Of a DNA stretch of 64,000 nt, positions 1 through 9,372 are shown piece after piece. The position numbers and the translations under genes were made by a program. The stretch covers positions 6,552,140-6,616,139 of the forward strand of contig NC_050738.1 in NCBI RefSeq assembly GCF_014529535.1. Reading direction: 5' to 3'. Source of the DNA: Bradysia coprophila. Its lineage: Eukaryota; Arthropoda; Insecta; Diptera; Sciaridae. The notes under the pieces are model-generated. The model did no database searches. It worked only from the letters and a program-made list of their open reading frames with translations, and had not been told where the DNA came from. Each line of letters begins with the position of its first letter. The stretch's first letter is position 1.

Positions 1-919
1 CGATTAGCGGTTGTATTAACATAAAATTCTGTTATGTCGGCAGTCACCAGCTCTGGAAATGAGGCACAAACGGAAAGCTACGTAAGCTATGTTACGACTA
101 GCATATTAGGTTCACATTAAGCGTCATCAGTACCAGCCCAGACCTTTCTAAAGTTCAAACAGATTTTGAAAATTTTTCTTGCAAATTTTTGGAAACATAA
201 ATCAATCAATCTAATCAAACTATACATGACCCGAAAGTACTTAAGCTCAGCTTTCCAACGAGCCCACACTCACCCGGAACGATTATTTATAACGGCCAAA
301 AAATTAGGATAAAAAACACTATTTTTCCAACTTCGGAGAACTTCCACCAGCAACCAGGTGTGGCTCGAGACTGTGTGAGGCCTGTTTTGAGGTCTACTGG
401 CAAGGACGTTTCAAACCATATATATATGTCCATCCCAGATGAAATGGGTCCGATTTTGATAGGTCAATTTTCAAAAGAATCCCTCTCTACATCTTCCAGA
501 AAATACATTCTGCTTGGAAATCAGTTCCACATTTTTTGATATAAAATATGTCTCATGCCAAAGAAATCTTAAGCCGTCCTGATCAAGTAAACGGAAACCT
601 TGTAACGGAAACAGATATAAAGTCATAAAAATTCTCGAGTGATGCTATCTGATCTCTGACTGATGCTACAGTATTAGCAAAATGTATGTTCAAAGAATTG
701 AAGTAAAAGATTTGATATCAAGAATGGAAGACGTTCTACAACCGACAATACACTGTATCAGTATCAGTATTACTATTATGCTAGCTGTATGTGACAGGTT
801 ATAGTGGCGTAGAAATGAATATTTGTCTCTTGACGACAAGAACCAGCGATGAATGTAGGTTAAAACTAATGAACTGTACAAGACTTGCATCAAATACTAT
901 TATCACCAGTATCTATTCA
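1..919. other. Intergenic, no gene recognised
   Basis: No convincing exon is visible on either strand. The stretch TTTTCAAAAGAATCCCTC at about 469-487 is the same as the end of the large palindrome in the phosphatase intron (51213-52163), so part of this region is probably an old arm of that repeat family. At about 600-715 there is a piece of the dispersed repeat that contains GAAGTAAAAGATTT (see findings). Confidence 0.5.
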
Positions 920-1085
920 TCAGGGACTATTTTTGGGAGCACATTCTCTCATATTATCCCAAATTTTCACACATTTTCCTGAATTTTCCAACATTTTTCC
1001 AAATTTGCCAAGAACATTTCTTGTGAAAATAAAGGAAAATGTGAAAAAATTCAAGAAAATGTTTTCCAGAAAATAGTCACTGATA
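920..1085. repeat. Foldback repeat, GGRCTATTTTT family
   Basis: The left side reads CAGGGACTATTTTTGGGA and the right side ends in CCAGAAAATAGTCACTG, so the two ends pair with each other around an AT-rich centre made of TTTTCC and GGAAAA runs. The ends resemble those of the inverted repeats at 34432-34567 and 43827-43938 (CAGGGCCTATTTTT), which suggests one family. Confidence 0.6.
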
Positions 1086-1438
1086 GTCATACAAACTTAC
1101 TTTGTTGGAAAATGATTAGGAACTGGAAGTTCCAGTTCTCACGTTTTGTACTGTTATGTATCAGGGTCTATGTAAACGGATTTAAGTTTCTAAAATAGGT
1201 TAAAATGTAAGAATGTTTTCAACCTTTGAATCAGGAAAGGTGTTGATTTGCGGAGGATATGGTCTGATAGAAAAGAACATTCAGATAAAATCAGGCACTA
1301 TCACAGGAATCACATTATTATGAAGAATCTTTTAAGGCAATGAAAGAAGTTGTTAGTTCAATAGATACACACATGCGATAATAATAACAAAACAAATCAT
1401 TTTACCTATTTCTACAAACAGCAAACAGAAATTTGAAA

Positions 1439-1953
1439 TCAGAAATCAGTTTCAGGACTTAACGGCCGCTGCCGAATACTGTTTTCAACATTAATTTTAT
1501 TCCTTACCGGAGGACTGGTGCTACTTTCATGCACTCCACTCAACGAACTAATCGAACTTTCCAATTGCCGAATAACATTCGCGTCCGACTCTCTATCACT
1601 GGAGTCACCAACCGACGGATTGATGTCACTGCCAAACACCCTCGGCATTCCATTCGTATTTGGACTGGTTAGTGTAATATCGGATTCCGTGTCGGAATCG
1701 TTTATCGTCTGAAGCCGAAAATTCAAATTTTCTTGATGTTGACCGTTTGACGTGGATGGGAATTCAATTTGTGCGTAGGTGAGGTTTTTATTCGGTACGG
1801 GCTGCTGCGGTCGAGGCGATGCCGTTACGGATGTGGAAGCATTCGTGGGTATTATAGTTGCGTATGGTGTGACGTGTTCGTAAACATTCGAGTCAATTTG
1901 TGGACTATTTCGCTGAATATTGTTTGACTGGTGCAGTAGTGGTTGAACTAGTT
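1439..1953 (-). CDS. Possible alternative 3' exon of the upstream OATP gene (171-codon cytoplasmic tail)
   Basis: Reading the minus strand from 1953, the frame stays open for 171 codons to a TGA at 1439. The product is rich in Ser, Thr, Asn and Pro and has two tyrosine motifs, YEHVTPYATI and LTYAQIEF, of the kind found in signalling or sorting tails. An acceptor (TTGTAG) lies just before it. A possible donor, GAAG|GTTCTG at 2025, sits in the last OATP exon and is exactly in frame with this tail. Splicing out the 72-base intron 1954-2025, which carries the OATP stop, would give an 833-aa protein instead of 671 aa. The donor is weak at positions +3 to +6. The alternative is that this is the last exon of some other gene, but none is visible upstream. 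Seen: open frame and sites. Inferred: use as an OATP tail. Confidence 0.55.
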
Positions 1954-1996
1954 CTACAATTTTAAAATGAAAATGTTGTGGATCGAGTCTACGTCT

Positions 1997-4455
1997 TTAT
2001 TGGTTAGCTGGTAATAAGACAGAACCTTCAGTATTGCTAGCTTGTTGATTTGGTGCATTTTCGTTGGATGGATAGGTTTGCATTGGAATCATTCGATAAT
2101 TGTTGTCTTCAATTTCTTCGCCATATAGTTCTAAGTCTACCACAAAGATGAATACGAGAATATCGAACAGTATCGATACACCGATCAATGCAGCTGTTAC
2201 AATGTTAAGAATGTTTCCAAATGTTGGCGATTCGTGTAGGAAACATTTTTGCTGATCTGTAGACCAATATTGGCAATATTCGTCTGAAACATTTTTTAGA
2301 TGAAATTACATGCATCGACTGATCATAAATATCCAAATTACCAGCAATAAATTGATAGGCAAATTTGCCGGGCACATAAACGATCAGTCCACCGAGAAAC
2401 AGTTCCATAGACAATGCCAATGACTTATCTTGCGGCAGAACGCATCGGATTGTTATAATCAAATTGCCAATGAGACCCGAACCGAGAAGAGCCGCACCAA
2501 ATATGGTCAACACTTGAAATATAATCCAGAGTTGCTGACAATCCGTAAAACCACAAGCACCTTCTGTGGCATACACAGCAGATTCTTCGTTTAACACCAG
2601 CATTGTATCCACACCACAAGAGCAATTTGAGAAAATCTGTTTAGAAGAAATCGATTGAAACCAATTCAGCCTCAGCATCACGAGATGGAATCTCGTTGTA
2701 CGAGGAGGTGTTGCAATGACTTACCCGTTGGCCATTTAAAATCGTTTCCGACGAGCATCCTGCATGACAAGGTGAGAAGAACGTCTGTACACTGTCTATG
2801 GGACAAACTGGGCTGAATGGAACATTGCTGTCACAGATGCACTGCTTCGAACAAAATGGATGCATCAACTTTCCACCACCACCACCGGCAATATAATTGT
2901 GGTCGCACTCCACGAAAATGTAGACCACGAATAGAACGCATACGATAGATGCTGTGATAACATTCCAGGCTGCTATTTTTCTATTGTACAAGACAGTATG
3001 TTAGGTCGGCATACATTTACAGCTTTTGTGACGGTTACGTACCTTGGACTGGGATTTGCCTTGGCTATGATTAAACCAGCCACTAATATCATCAATCCGA
3101 CTATTGGTGGCTTTAAGAGCGTTGTGATAATCCTTGACATCCATTCATTGGAAATGGACGTGGACACGTCTGTCGGTAACAGAAATCGAGACTGTAAGTA
3201 GTTTTTCTCGTGAAAGAAATAGTTGACGATGGCAGTCTCGATGAAAACCGTCGCCAAGACATTGAATATCAAAATCTTGTTGGTGAACATTCGTTTCATT
3301 GAACTGAAAAATGAAATGTCCGCCAAGAGTTTATTTGGTGCCAGGGACAACTGACTGTTATTGGTAGCCACTTCGATGATATTGTCGGCTGCCTGTCGAA
3401 CGACAGTGGTGAGAAGCCGTTTCGGAAATAGCGACACAAGGAACGCTAAAATGAATAACATTGGACTGATGATCGCCCAGCCGAGCCACCAACCAAGTGA
3501 TGTTTCTGCAACTCCAAAATTGAGTGCCGATCCGAATTGCCATCCCCACACGCGAGCTGCCAATGCGGCCCCTGTAAACAGTGAATCGCTGGTAATTATT
3601 CGCAATGATTTGATTTACAATTTGTGGGTACCAATAAGTGCCGGGCTGTTGTGCGCCAGAACATTGTCGTCTAAATAACTGAATGCTAATGTAAAGAAGA
3701 CAATGTTACCGCCAGCGATTCCGAATTGCAGAATGAAAAAGAGTATCAATGTTGTGATCGTGTATGACCTTTCCACAGTCAAATTTCCACTAGTCGTTGA
3801 TGTGCACAAATTATTCATTGGTGCAGCCATGATGGTCATGTTGGACGAGTCACTATCGGAAATCAATGAAATGTTTATAACAAAACTGCTAAGTAAGGTT
3901 CCCTGCTTACTTGTTTGCTAAAATCGGTATAATAACAGCCAAACTCAACGCTGACTGAAGCATCAATATTCCCCCGATCCACGATATTCTGTGAATTCTG
4001 TTACCCCAATATGCCAGCACAACTGCAAAAATTCCTTGAAATATTCCATGGGCAACTAGCAACCAATCTTGAAACGAACAAAGTTACTCCCTAGATCACC
4101 ACGTATGCCAATCGAAAGTTACCTAATATTTCAACTGGTTGAAAATTCAATTCAACTGCTGCCTGTCTTGCAGATAGCTGAAAGTATCGCTCAGATGCTC
4201 CCAATGTTATTCCAATAATTATCAGTAGCGTGACGAATAATGTGGAAGTGCCGAGTTTTTGGCATGCTGGTGTGTTACAACATCTCATTACTGTTATACC
4301 GCAGTCCAGCGATTCTAGTGATGGTCATGGTTGTTAGTATCTTGAAGTGGTAAAGCGCCTGAACCCATTCACTCACCTTTTTTGATATTGATAGCATTTG
4401 CTTCAATTCTGGGTGTGTTTGATTCACTTCTTATCAGAGAAGATGGTCGAATCAT
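1997..4455 (-). CDS. Organic anion transporting polypeptide (OATP/SLCO family), 8 exons, 671 aa
   Basis: Sodium-independent plasma-membrane carrier of large organic anions, by family knowledge. Exons, reading down the minus strand: 4455-4377, 4314-4123, 4067-3911, 3852-3632, 3571-3043, 2980-2725, 2636-2342, 2283-1997; every junction keeps frame and the total is 2016 bases. Hydrophobic segments alternate through the protein. Family landmarks are SYLDDNVLAHNSPALIG (about residue 205), GWWLGW (about 230), the KANPSPR loop (about 390), and a Kazal-like extracellular Cys region after it (CSKQCICD, PVCPID, FFSPCHAGC, FSNCSCGVD; about 420-490). The N-terminus before the first membrane segment is long and divergent from the second OATP at 28.6 kb. 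Donor GTACCC of exon 4 is weak, and the intron between exons 3 and 4 is only 58 bases. The ATG at 4455 gives an exon in phase with exon 2. A longer 3' end is possible (see 1439-1953). Confidence 0.9.
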
Positions 4456-4984
4456 TTTGAACTTATTATTCACAGTAAAGGTTATTCACTAATTACGTCA
4501 CTTGGAGAGGTATACAGACTCGAAGAGTTACACACAGAAATTGAAAGTAATTGAACTGATTGCACGGAATTTTAATGAAAAAAAAACTACCCGAAATATT
4601 GTGCGTGATTAATGATTTATTCGAAGAAAACCTCGTATCGCGTTGAGTTATCAACTTGCTTCAATATATTACCTCAACCCAAATAAAGTGTCTATTCCAA
4701 TAGAATGCTAGTTTTCGAATAATTTTTTTTATCTTTTGCTTAGATAAATGATAAAAATGTGGCTGATAAGAACCATGTTTTGTATCTGTTTATGGTGCGT
4801 TATCATCATACTGTACTTCGTTGTAAATGTGATTAATGAAATGGTTATAGTAATGATATATTAGATGGCGTTTAAAGCTTAATTGGTTTTTAACCTTTTA
4901 AAAGAGGGCAATGTACTGCAGCAAAATCATTAGAAAAATCTGTTACTTCATTTGTGTAACAGTTGATTACATTGGATGCTGCGA
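4456..4984. other. Upstream region of the OATP gene
   Basis: AT-rich and non-coding. It should hold the 5' UTR and promoter of the minus-strand OATP gene, but no clear TATA box or initiator could be picked out. At about 4933-4953 there is AAATCTGTTACTTCATTTG, the reverse complement of the dispersed GAAGTAACAGATT motif. Confidence 0.4.
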
Positions 4985-5250
4985 AAGTAATCGACGAAGT
5001 ATTGAAATCCTCAGGTCAAGTTCGAAAATAGGCGGTATCTGGGAGTAGTTCTCGAAAGAAGCCTTTTCTGCTCTTTGTTAACACGATAACTGGAGCAAGG
5101 TTCAACCGATTTTCAAAAACTTTTTTTTATTCGACGAAGTATTGAAATACCCAGGTCAAGTTCGAAAATGGGTGGCATTGGTTCAAGCATCTGTGGGTAG
5201 CTCTCGAAAGAAACCTTTTCTGCTCAAAGTTCAACCGATTTAAAAAAAAT
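4985..5250. repeat. Tandem duplication of a 120-140 base unit
   Basis: The unit beginning TCGACGAAGTATTGAAAT occurs at about 4991 and again at about 5131. Both copies continue with CAGGTCAAGTTCGAAAAT, CTCGAAAGAA and GTTCAACCGATTT. Short related phrases recur in the tandem repeats at 32.5-33.7 kb. Confidence 0.7.
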
Positions 5251-5298
5251 GTTTGGTGGAGAGTTGGAATTGATTCCTGAGGTTAGGTTCTAAGATAG

Positions 5299-5820
5299 AT
5301 CCCAACAAAAATCTCTTCGAGAAAAGTGTGACGCAGTCTTGGAAGTACAATTTCTAAAATGAATGATATCGCTAGAGTTAACGCTTTCAGCTTCGTTACG
5401 CAAAAATTAAATTTTACACCCAATTTTAGTACAAACAAACTGGCTTAGTTTTTCTCATCATCTGCCAAATAATTTTTATCAAAAACAATTTGACTGGAAA
5501 CAACCAAAATTTTACCAAAAAAATCTGCGTCGCAAAGTGGCAAATGTTCAGGAACCGACCAGCAAGAAAATTTACCTGCCACATGCGACGCAGATTTTTT
5601 TTGGTAAAATTTTGGTTGTTTCCAGTCAAATTGTTTTTGATAAAAATTATTTGGCAGATGATGAGAAAAACTAAGGCAGCTTGTTTGTACTAAAATTGGG
5701 TGTAAAATTTAATTTTTGCGTAACGAAGCTGAAAGCGTTAACTCTAGCGATATCATTCATTTTAGAAATTGTACTTCAAAAACTGCGTCACACTTTTCTC
5801 GAAGAGATTTTTGTTGGGAT
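5299..5820. repeat. 522-base palindrome (foldback) with GCGACGCAGAT near the centre
   Basis: The left end ATCCCAACAAAAATCTCTTC is mirrored by the right end GAAGAGATTTTTGTTGGGAT, and the two arms of about 240 bases match almost throughout. The inner arms carry CTGCGTCGCA and TGCGACGCAG around a short unpaired centre near 5535-5580. A second copy lies at 21688-22209. It forms one end of the compound element at 5299-7000. Reading frames in the arms mirror each other and are not considered coding. Confidence 0.9.
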
Positions 5821-5874
5821 ATCAGTCGTTTTAGAAGTTTTAGAACACTGCTTTTTATAACAGTTTATAACAGA

Positions 5875-6020
5875 AATTCGGAAATTTGACGAAATTCGAA
5901 AATTCAAATCGAAAATTTGACGAAATTTGACGAAATTCGAAAATTTGACGAAATTCGACGAAATTCGAAAATTTGACGAAAATCGAAAATTTGACGAAAA
6001 TCGAAAATTTGACGAAAATC
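5875..6020. repeat. 18-base minisatellite (TTTGACGAAATTCGAAAA)
   Basis: A run of irregular copies of TTTGACGAAATTCGAAAA and shortened forms of it. The same unit, on the other strand and more regular, forms the array at 21396-21618. Confidence 0.8.
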
Positions 6021-6283
6021 TGCCACCATTCAAGAAATATCTCTAAAACCCCAATTGACCCACCCATTTCCAACTTTCGACATTTTTCACAAATGCCCTT
6101 CTTTTTTACTCGTAAAACTCTGAGACTTTGCCGAAGAAAGTAACTCTCTATCTGCCACCATTCTAGAAATACCTCTAAAAACATAATTGACCCACCCATT
6201 TCCAACTTTGTCATTTTTCACATATGCCCCTCTGTTCTACTCGTAAAACTCTGAGACTTTGCCGAAGAAAGTAATTCTCTATC
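6020..6283. repeat. Direct tandem duplication of a 132-base unit
   Basis: Two adjacent copies both start with CTGCCACCATTC and run through TTGACCCACCCATTTCCAAC, ACTCGTAAAACTCTGAGAC and TTTGCCGAAGAAAGTAA. They differ at scattered positions. Found only in copy 1 of the compound element. Confidence 0.8.
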
Positions 6284-6649
6284 TCTCATAACCCAAAAAA
6301 ATATTAGTCCTTTCATCCTACGCTCGAGTAGCTCAAAATTTGGTCACTCTAATCACTCTAGCTGAAACGAATCTGCCCCGATTTTTGTAATTATTTTTTT
6401 GTTCGAATCGTGTTACGAATACCTTTCATTTGATGGGTCGCACGCCTCTGTAGGTTTCAATACAGCTAAGCTACAGCCGAAAACGCGTTCCCGACCCTCG
6501 AAAACCACACTCAGAAACCACTTCGAGGCCAATAAAACAAAATTCTGGTTTTTCCTGGGGTAATGGCGTATCACATTTTCATTTTAATGCCCACCCTGAG
6601 GTTCCTGCAAAATTTCATGGAGATTGGCTGATTAGTTTCCGAGATCGAC

Positions 6650-6692
6650 CGTCGATAGATAGACAGATAGATAGATAGACAGATAGATAGAA
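6650..6692. repeat. GATA/GACA microsatellite
   Basis: A run of GATAGATAGACAGATAG-type tetranucleotides inside the compound foldback element. Confidence 0.85.
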
Positions 6693-7114
6693 ACATACAG
6701 AGTAAGTTGAAAGATTTTGATTGTTTGGAAAACGTTAATTTGGTGCATTTTCTATCAAAATGACCAACTTCAAAACGATGTATCTCCGGCAATTTTAAAG
6801 TTACATAGTCGAGTGATAGCTCGTTTTGCTCGTATTTGAAGCGCGAATAAGATAGAATAGGATTTGTGGTGATACAGGCCAAAGGAAAGAAACTTAAATT
6901 CTCGCCTATATATAGTTGCCGCGTCTCAAAAAAAATGTCTTCGTTCTTTTTTTGGAAGTTAGACTGCGTCAAGTCCTCCGCTATCGCTTCGGACATGATT
7001 ATGTTGGTCTAACGAAGAAGCTGATGGTGCTAACAGAATTTTTGTATCTATTTCAATAGTATGTTTCTTGTTATGTGACTTTGCCTTGTAAACAAAACCG
7101 AATAAAAAGAACAA

Positions 7115-7176
7115 AAATTAACGAGTGTGAAGTTTGCGGCCAGGGCGAAGCGAGGGCCGCAATTCACACGAGTTTA
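7115..7176. repeat. Short hairpin element capped by GCGAAGC
   Basis: Outer arms AGTGTGAA and TTCACAC, inner stem GCGGCC and GGCCGC, and the loop sequence GCGAAGC at 7145-7151. A near-identical copy is at 33171-33224 and a shortened one near 33690-33732. Confidence 0.75.
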
Positions 7177-9339
7177 AATTTTATTGAAAACCTAAGTCAT
7201 TTTTACCGGGGCATTTTATATACAAAGTTTCGAAGATTTTCAGTGAATCTAAACAGAATTAAATCATCAATGAGAGATCAACATACAGTTCATTGAAATA
7301 AATCAATAAATCATTGCCAATAAAAATACTATTGAGAAGCTCAGACAAACAGTCAAGGGATCTGACCCACCCAACAGGTGGGACCTAGTTATAGTATCGA
7401 AACGCTGTTAAACGCTCATGGAAATGCACCTTTTGTAAATAAATGATTCTTGAATTTTGCATGCGAAATTGAAATTCTCCTGAAACGGAATTTTTTGGAA
7501 TTTTAAAACAGTTGCCTATCGAAACAGGTGTAATTGCTACATGTGCACCGAAGAATTTATAAATGAGTTTAAATGTTTAATTTAAAAAAGTCATCAAATT
7601 AAAAATATTGAAATTAGGGCTACCCATAACTTAACCTTTCAAAGTCTGCAAACGGAAATGATCGAATTTGGGGCCAGCTTTTTTTATCTAAATGTTTTCA
7701 ACAGATTTTTAGAAAAGTGATATCCGTTGCTCCAACTTCGAAAATTGTAGCATTCACTTTAGTGAGAAAACGTGTTTTTCGTGCAAAACTTTACATGCTG
7801 AATGAAACAAAGATTTTATAGGGAATTTTCAGACATAAATCGAAGTTTACCCAGTTACAATAAGGAATAATAAGGATTCTTTTGCCAAATTATTCTTGTT
7901 GGTATTACAATATTCGAATTCATTTGCACCAGATACGATCGAAGCAGACGCTGAATGGGTGATTAGATCACATGATGAGAGTCGACTGGTTAGCCTGGCC
8001 ATGGCAATGTATACGCTATAGACCCACAGTTAATCTGTTTTCATCTGTTATCGATAACGACTTTGATTAATGAGGTCTTATATAGCAAAAAGCATGTTCA
8101 AAACAAATGAAGTAAAAGATTTCTAAAAGCAATCTCTGAATATCTTCGATCAAATGAAGTAATAGTTTGAACAGTAAGACTGCTAATATGCAAAAAAGCA
8201 TTCGTTGTGTTGAGAAATATTTAAAATCAAAACATTGAAAAGAAATTAAAATTTTGGAAAGAAAAGAGGAGTTTTCACAATATTGAATTTCTTCTGAGCA
8301 GAAACATTATTTGTGCTTCACATTTGAAAGTTCTTTCTTGAACTGTGGCGCTTTGCTTCCCAGGAAATTCATAAAGCTCATAAGGGCCTTACGGAGAAAA
8401 ATGTTTTGCGCAATGGTTCGGAGATTTTCTTTGACTTGTTTGGTTGCATCACTCTCGACTTCTACTCGAGCTGCAAACACAATGACCCGTATATTTCTTA
8501 GACTTATTAGACTTAACGTGAGGGGTTCCGCCCTCTGAACCGTCTGTTAATTTGGGCACTCAAAATAAGCTTCACATAATGCATGAATCATGTCTGCTGC
8601 TATTGCGTCAAAGATGGATAATTTGCATGCGTGCAATTTGCATGTGTGCATGATTAATCGGTTTACCTAACATTTTTGTCTTTGAAGTTACAGCTCGTGG
8701 TTGTTACGGGCGAATAATGTTTATTATCAGTAGTCGCGTAACCTATATCATATTTTGTAATCGGTTTACCTATTTTTGTCTTAAAGAATGTTAAATTTAC
8801 CAACAAACGAATGGGACGATAGAATTACGCCATCAGTGCACTGCAGAATTTGAATTTTCGATGAATTGATGGATGAACCAAATAAATTGAATATTTAAAT
8901 TCTATTAAATCATCGGCAACATGAATATAGGGCGTCCTACCATTTTTTATACAACTATATCTTTCTAACCATTGATTGGATTATACAGGGCTCAAAATCT
9001 CTCAAATGTTGACAGAATTTTTTTTTATCGAAATCTGACCAATAGGTCCAAAGATATTGTCGTTTAAAAAATGGTAGGACGCCCTTTAGTCATGTTGCTG
9101 ACGATGCTAAAACACTGGTACCCTATAGTCGGTGGTTCTATCCATTAACTTCCGTGGCTAAATGTACATTCAGCATTCAATTATTTCCTGCCTCTATCAT
9201 GGTTCAAACATTTTCCATCTGCAAGCAGACTATAGTTTTAGTAATAAAAAGGTCAATTACTCGACGCAGATGCTAATAAATTAATAAAATTAAGTTAAAA
9301 ATAAGAAATTTTTGCTATATATTCAGTCGGTGTCTGGAA
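7177..9339. other. Intergenic, no gene recognised
   Basis: Non-coding as far as can be seen. It holds a conserved 40-base sequence at 7351-7390 (CTGACCCACC, loop, GGTGGG) found again at 34023-34062. It also holds a copy of the dispersed GAAGTAAAAGATTT repeat at about 8040-8166, preceded by CTGTTATCGATAACGAC. The sequence CATTTTTTATACAA/ATGGTAGGACGCCC around 8935-9090 repeats the phrase GGGCGTCCTACCATTTTT in inverted form, so there is another small inverted repeat here. Confidence 0.45.
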
Positions 9340-9372
9340 ATGTTTTTCATTCGAGTCCAAATTTTCTTAAAA

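Larger units (their letters stand above)
5299..7000 (+). mobile_element. Compound foldback element, copy 1
   Basis: Parts in order: the 522-base palindrome; a linker with ACTGCTTTTTATAACAG; an 18-base minisatellite; two copies of a 132-base unit; a microsatellite; and a unique right part from about 6729 that ends CCTCCGCTATCGCTTCGGACATGAT. The palindrome, linker, minisatellite and right part are also present, in the same order but inverted, at 21129-22209, which defines the element's ends. The stretch from about 6020 to 6720 is absent from copy 2, so it is either an insertion here or a deletion there. No transposase frame is seen. Probably a non-autonomous DNA element. Confidence 0.7.

Noticed and set aside
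2041-2160. Other donors for joining the OATP last exon to the downstream tail (for example GTAGAC or GTCTTA)
   Set aside because: They lead to a stop directly after the acceptor; only the GTTCTG site keeps frame.
3853-3910. Shorter intron ending at TTAG (about 3893) between OATP exons 3 and 4
   Set aside because: It would be only about 20 bases, below any usual insect intron; the acceptor at 3853 gives 58 bases and keeps frame.
5426-5693. Two 67-codon frames on opposite strands with the same start
   Set aside because: Mirror frames in the arms of the 522-base palindrome.
9301-9335. TATATATTCAGTC as the promoter of SV2-like copy a
   Set aside because: The TATA-like run and the initiator-like TCAGT are only a few bases apart, not the usual 25-30.
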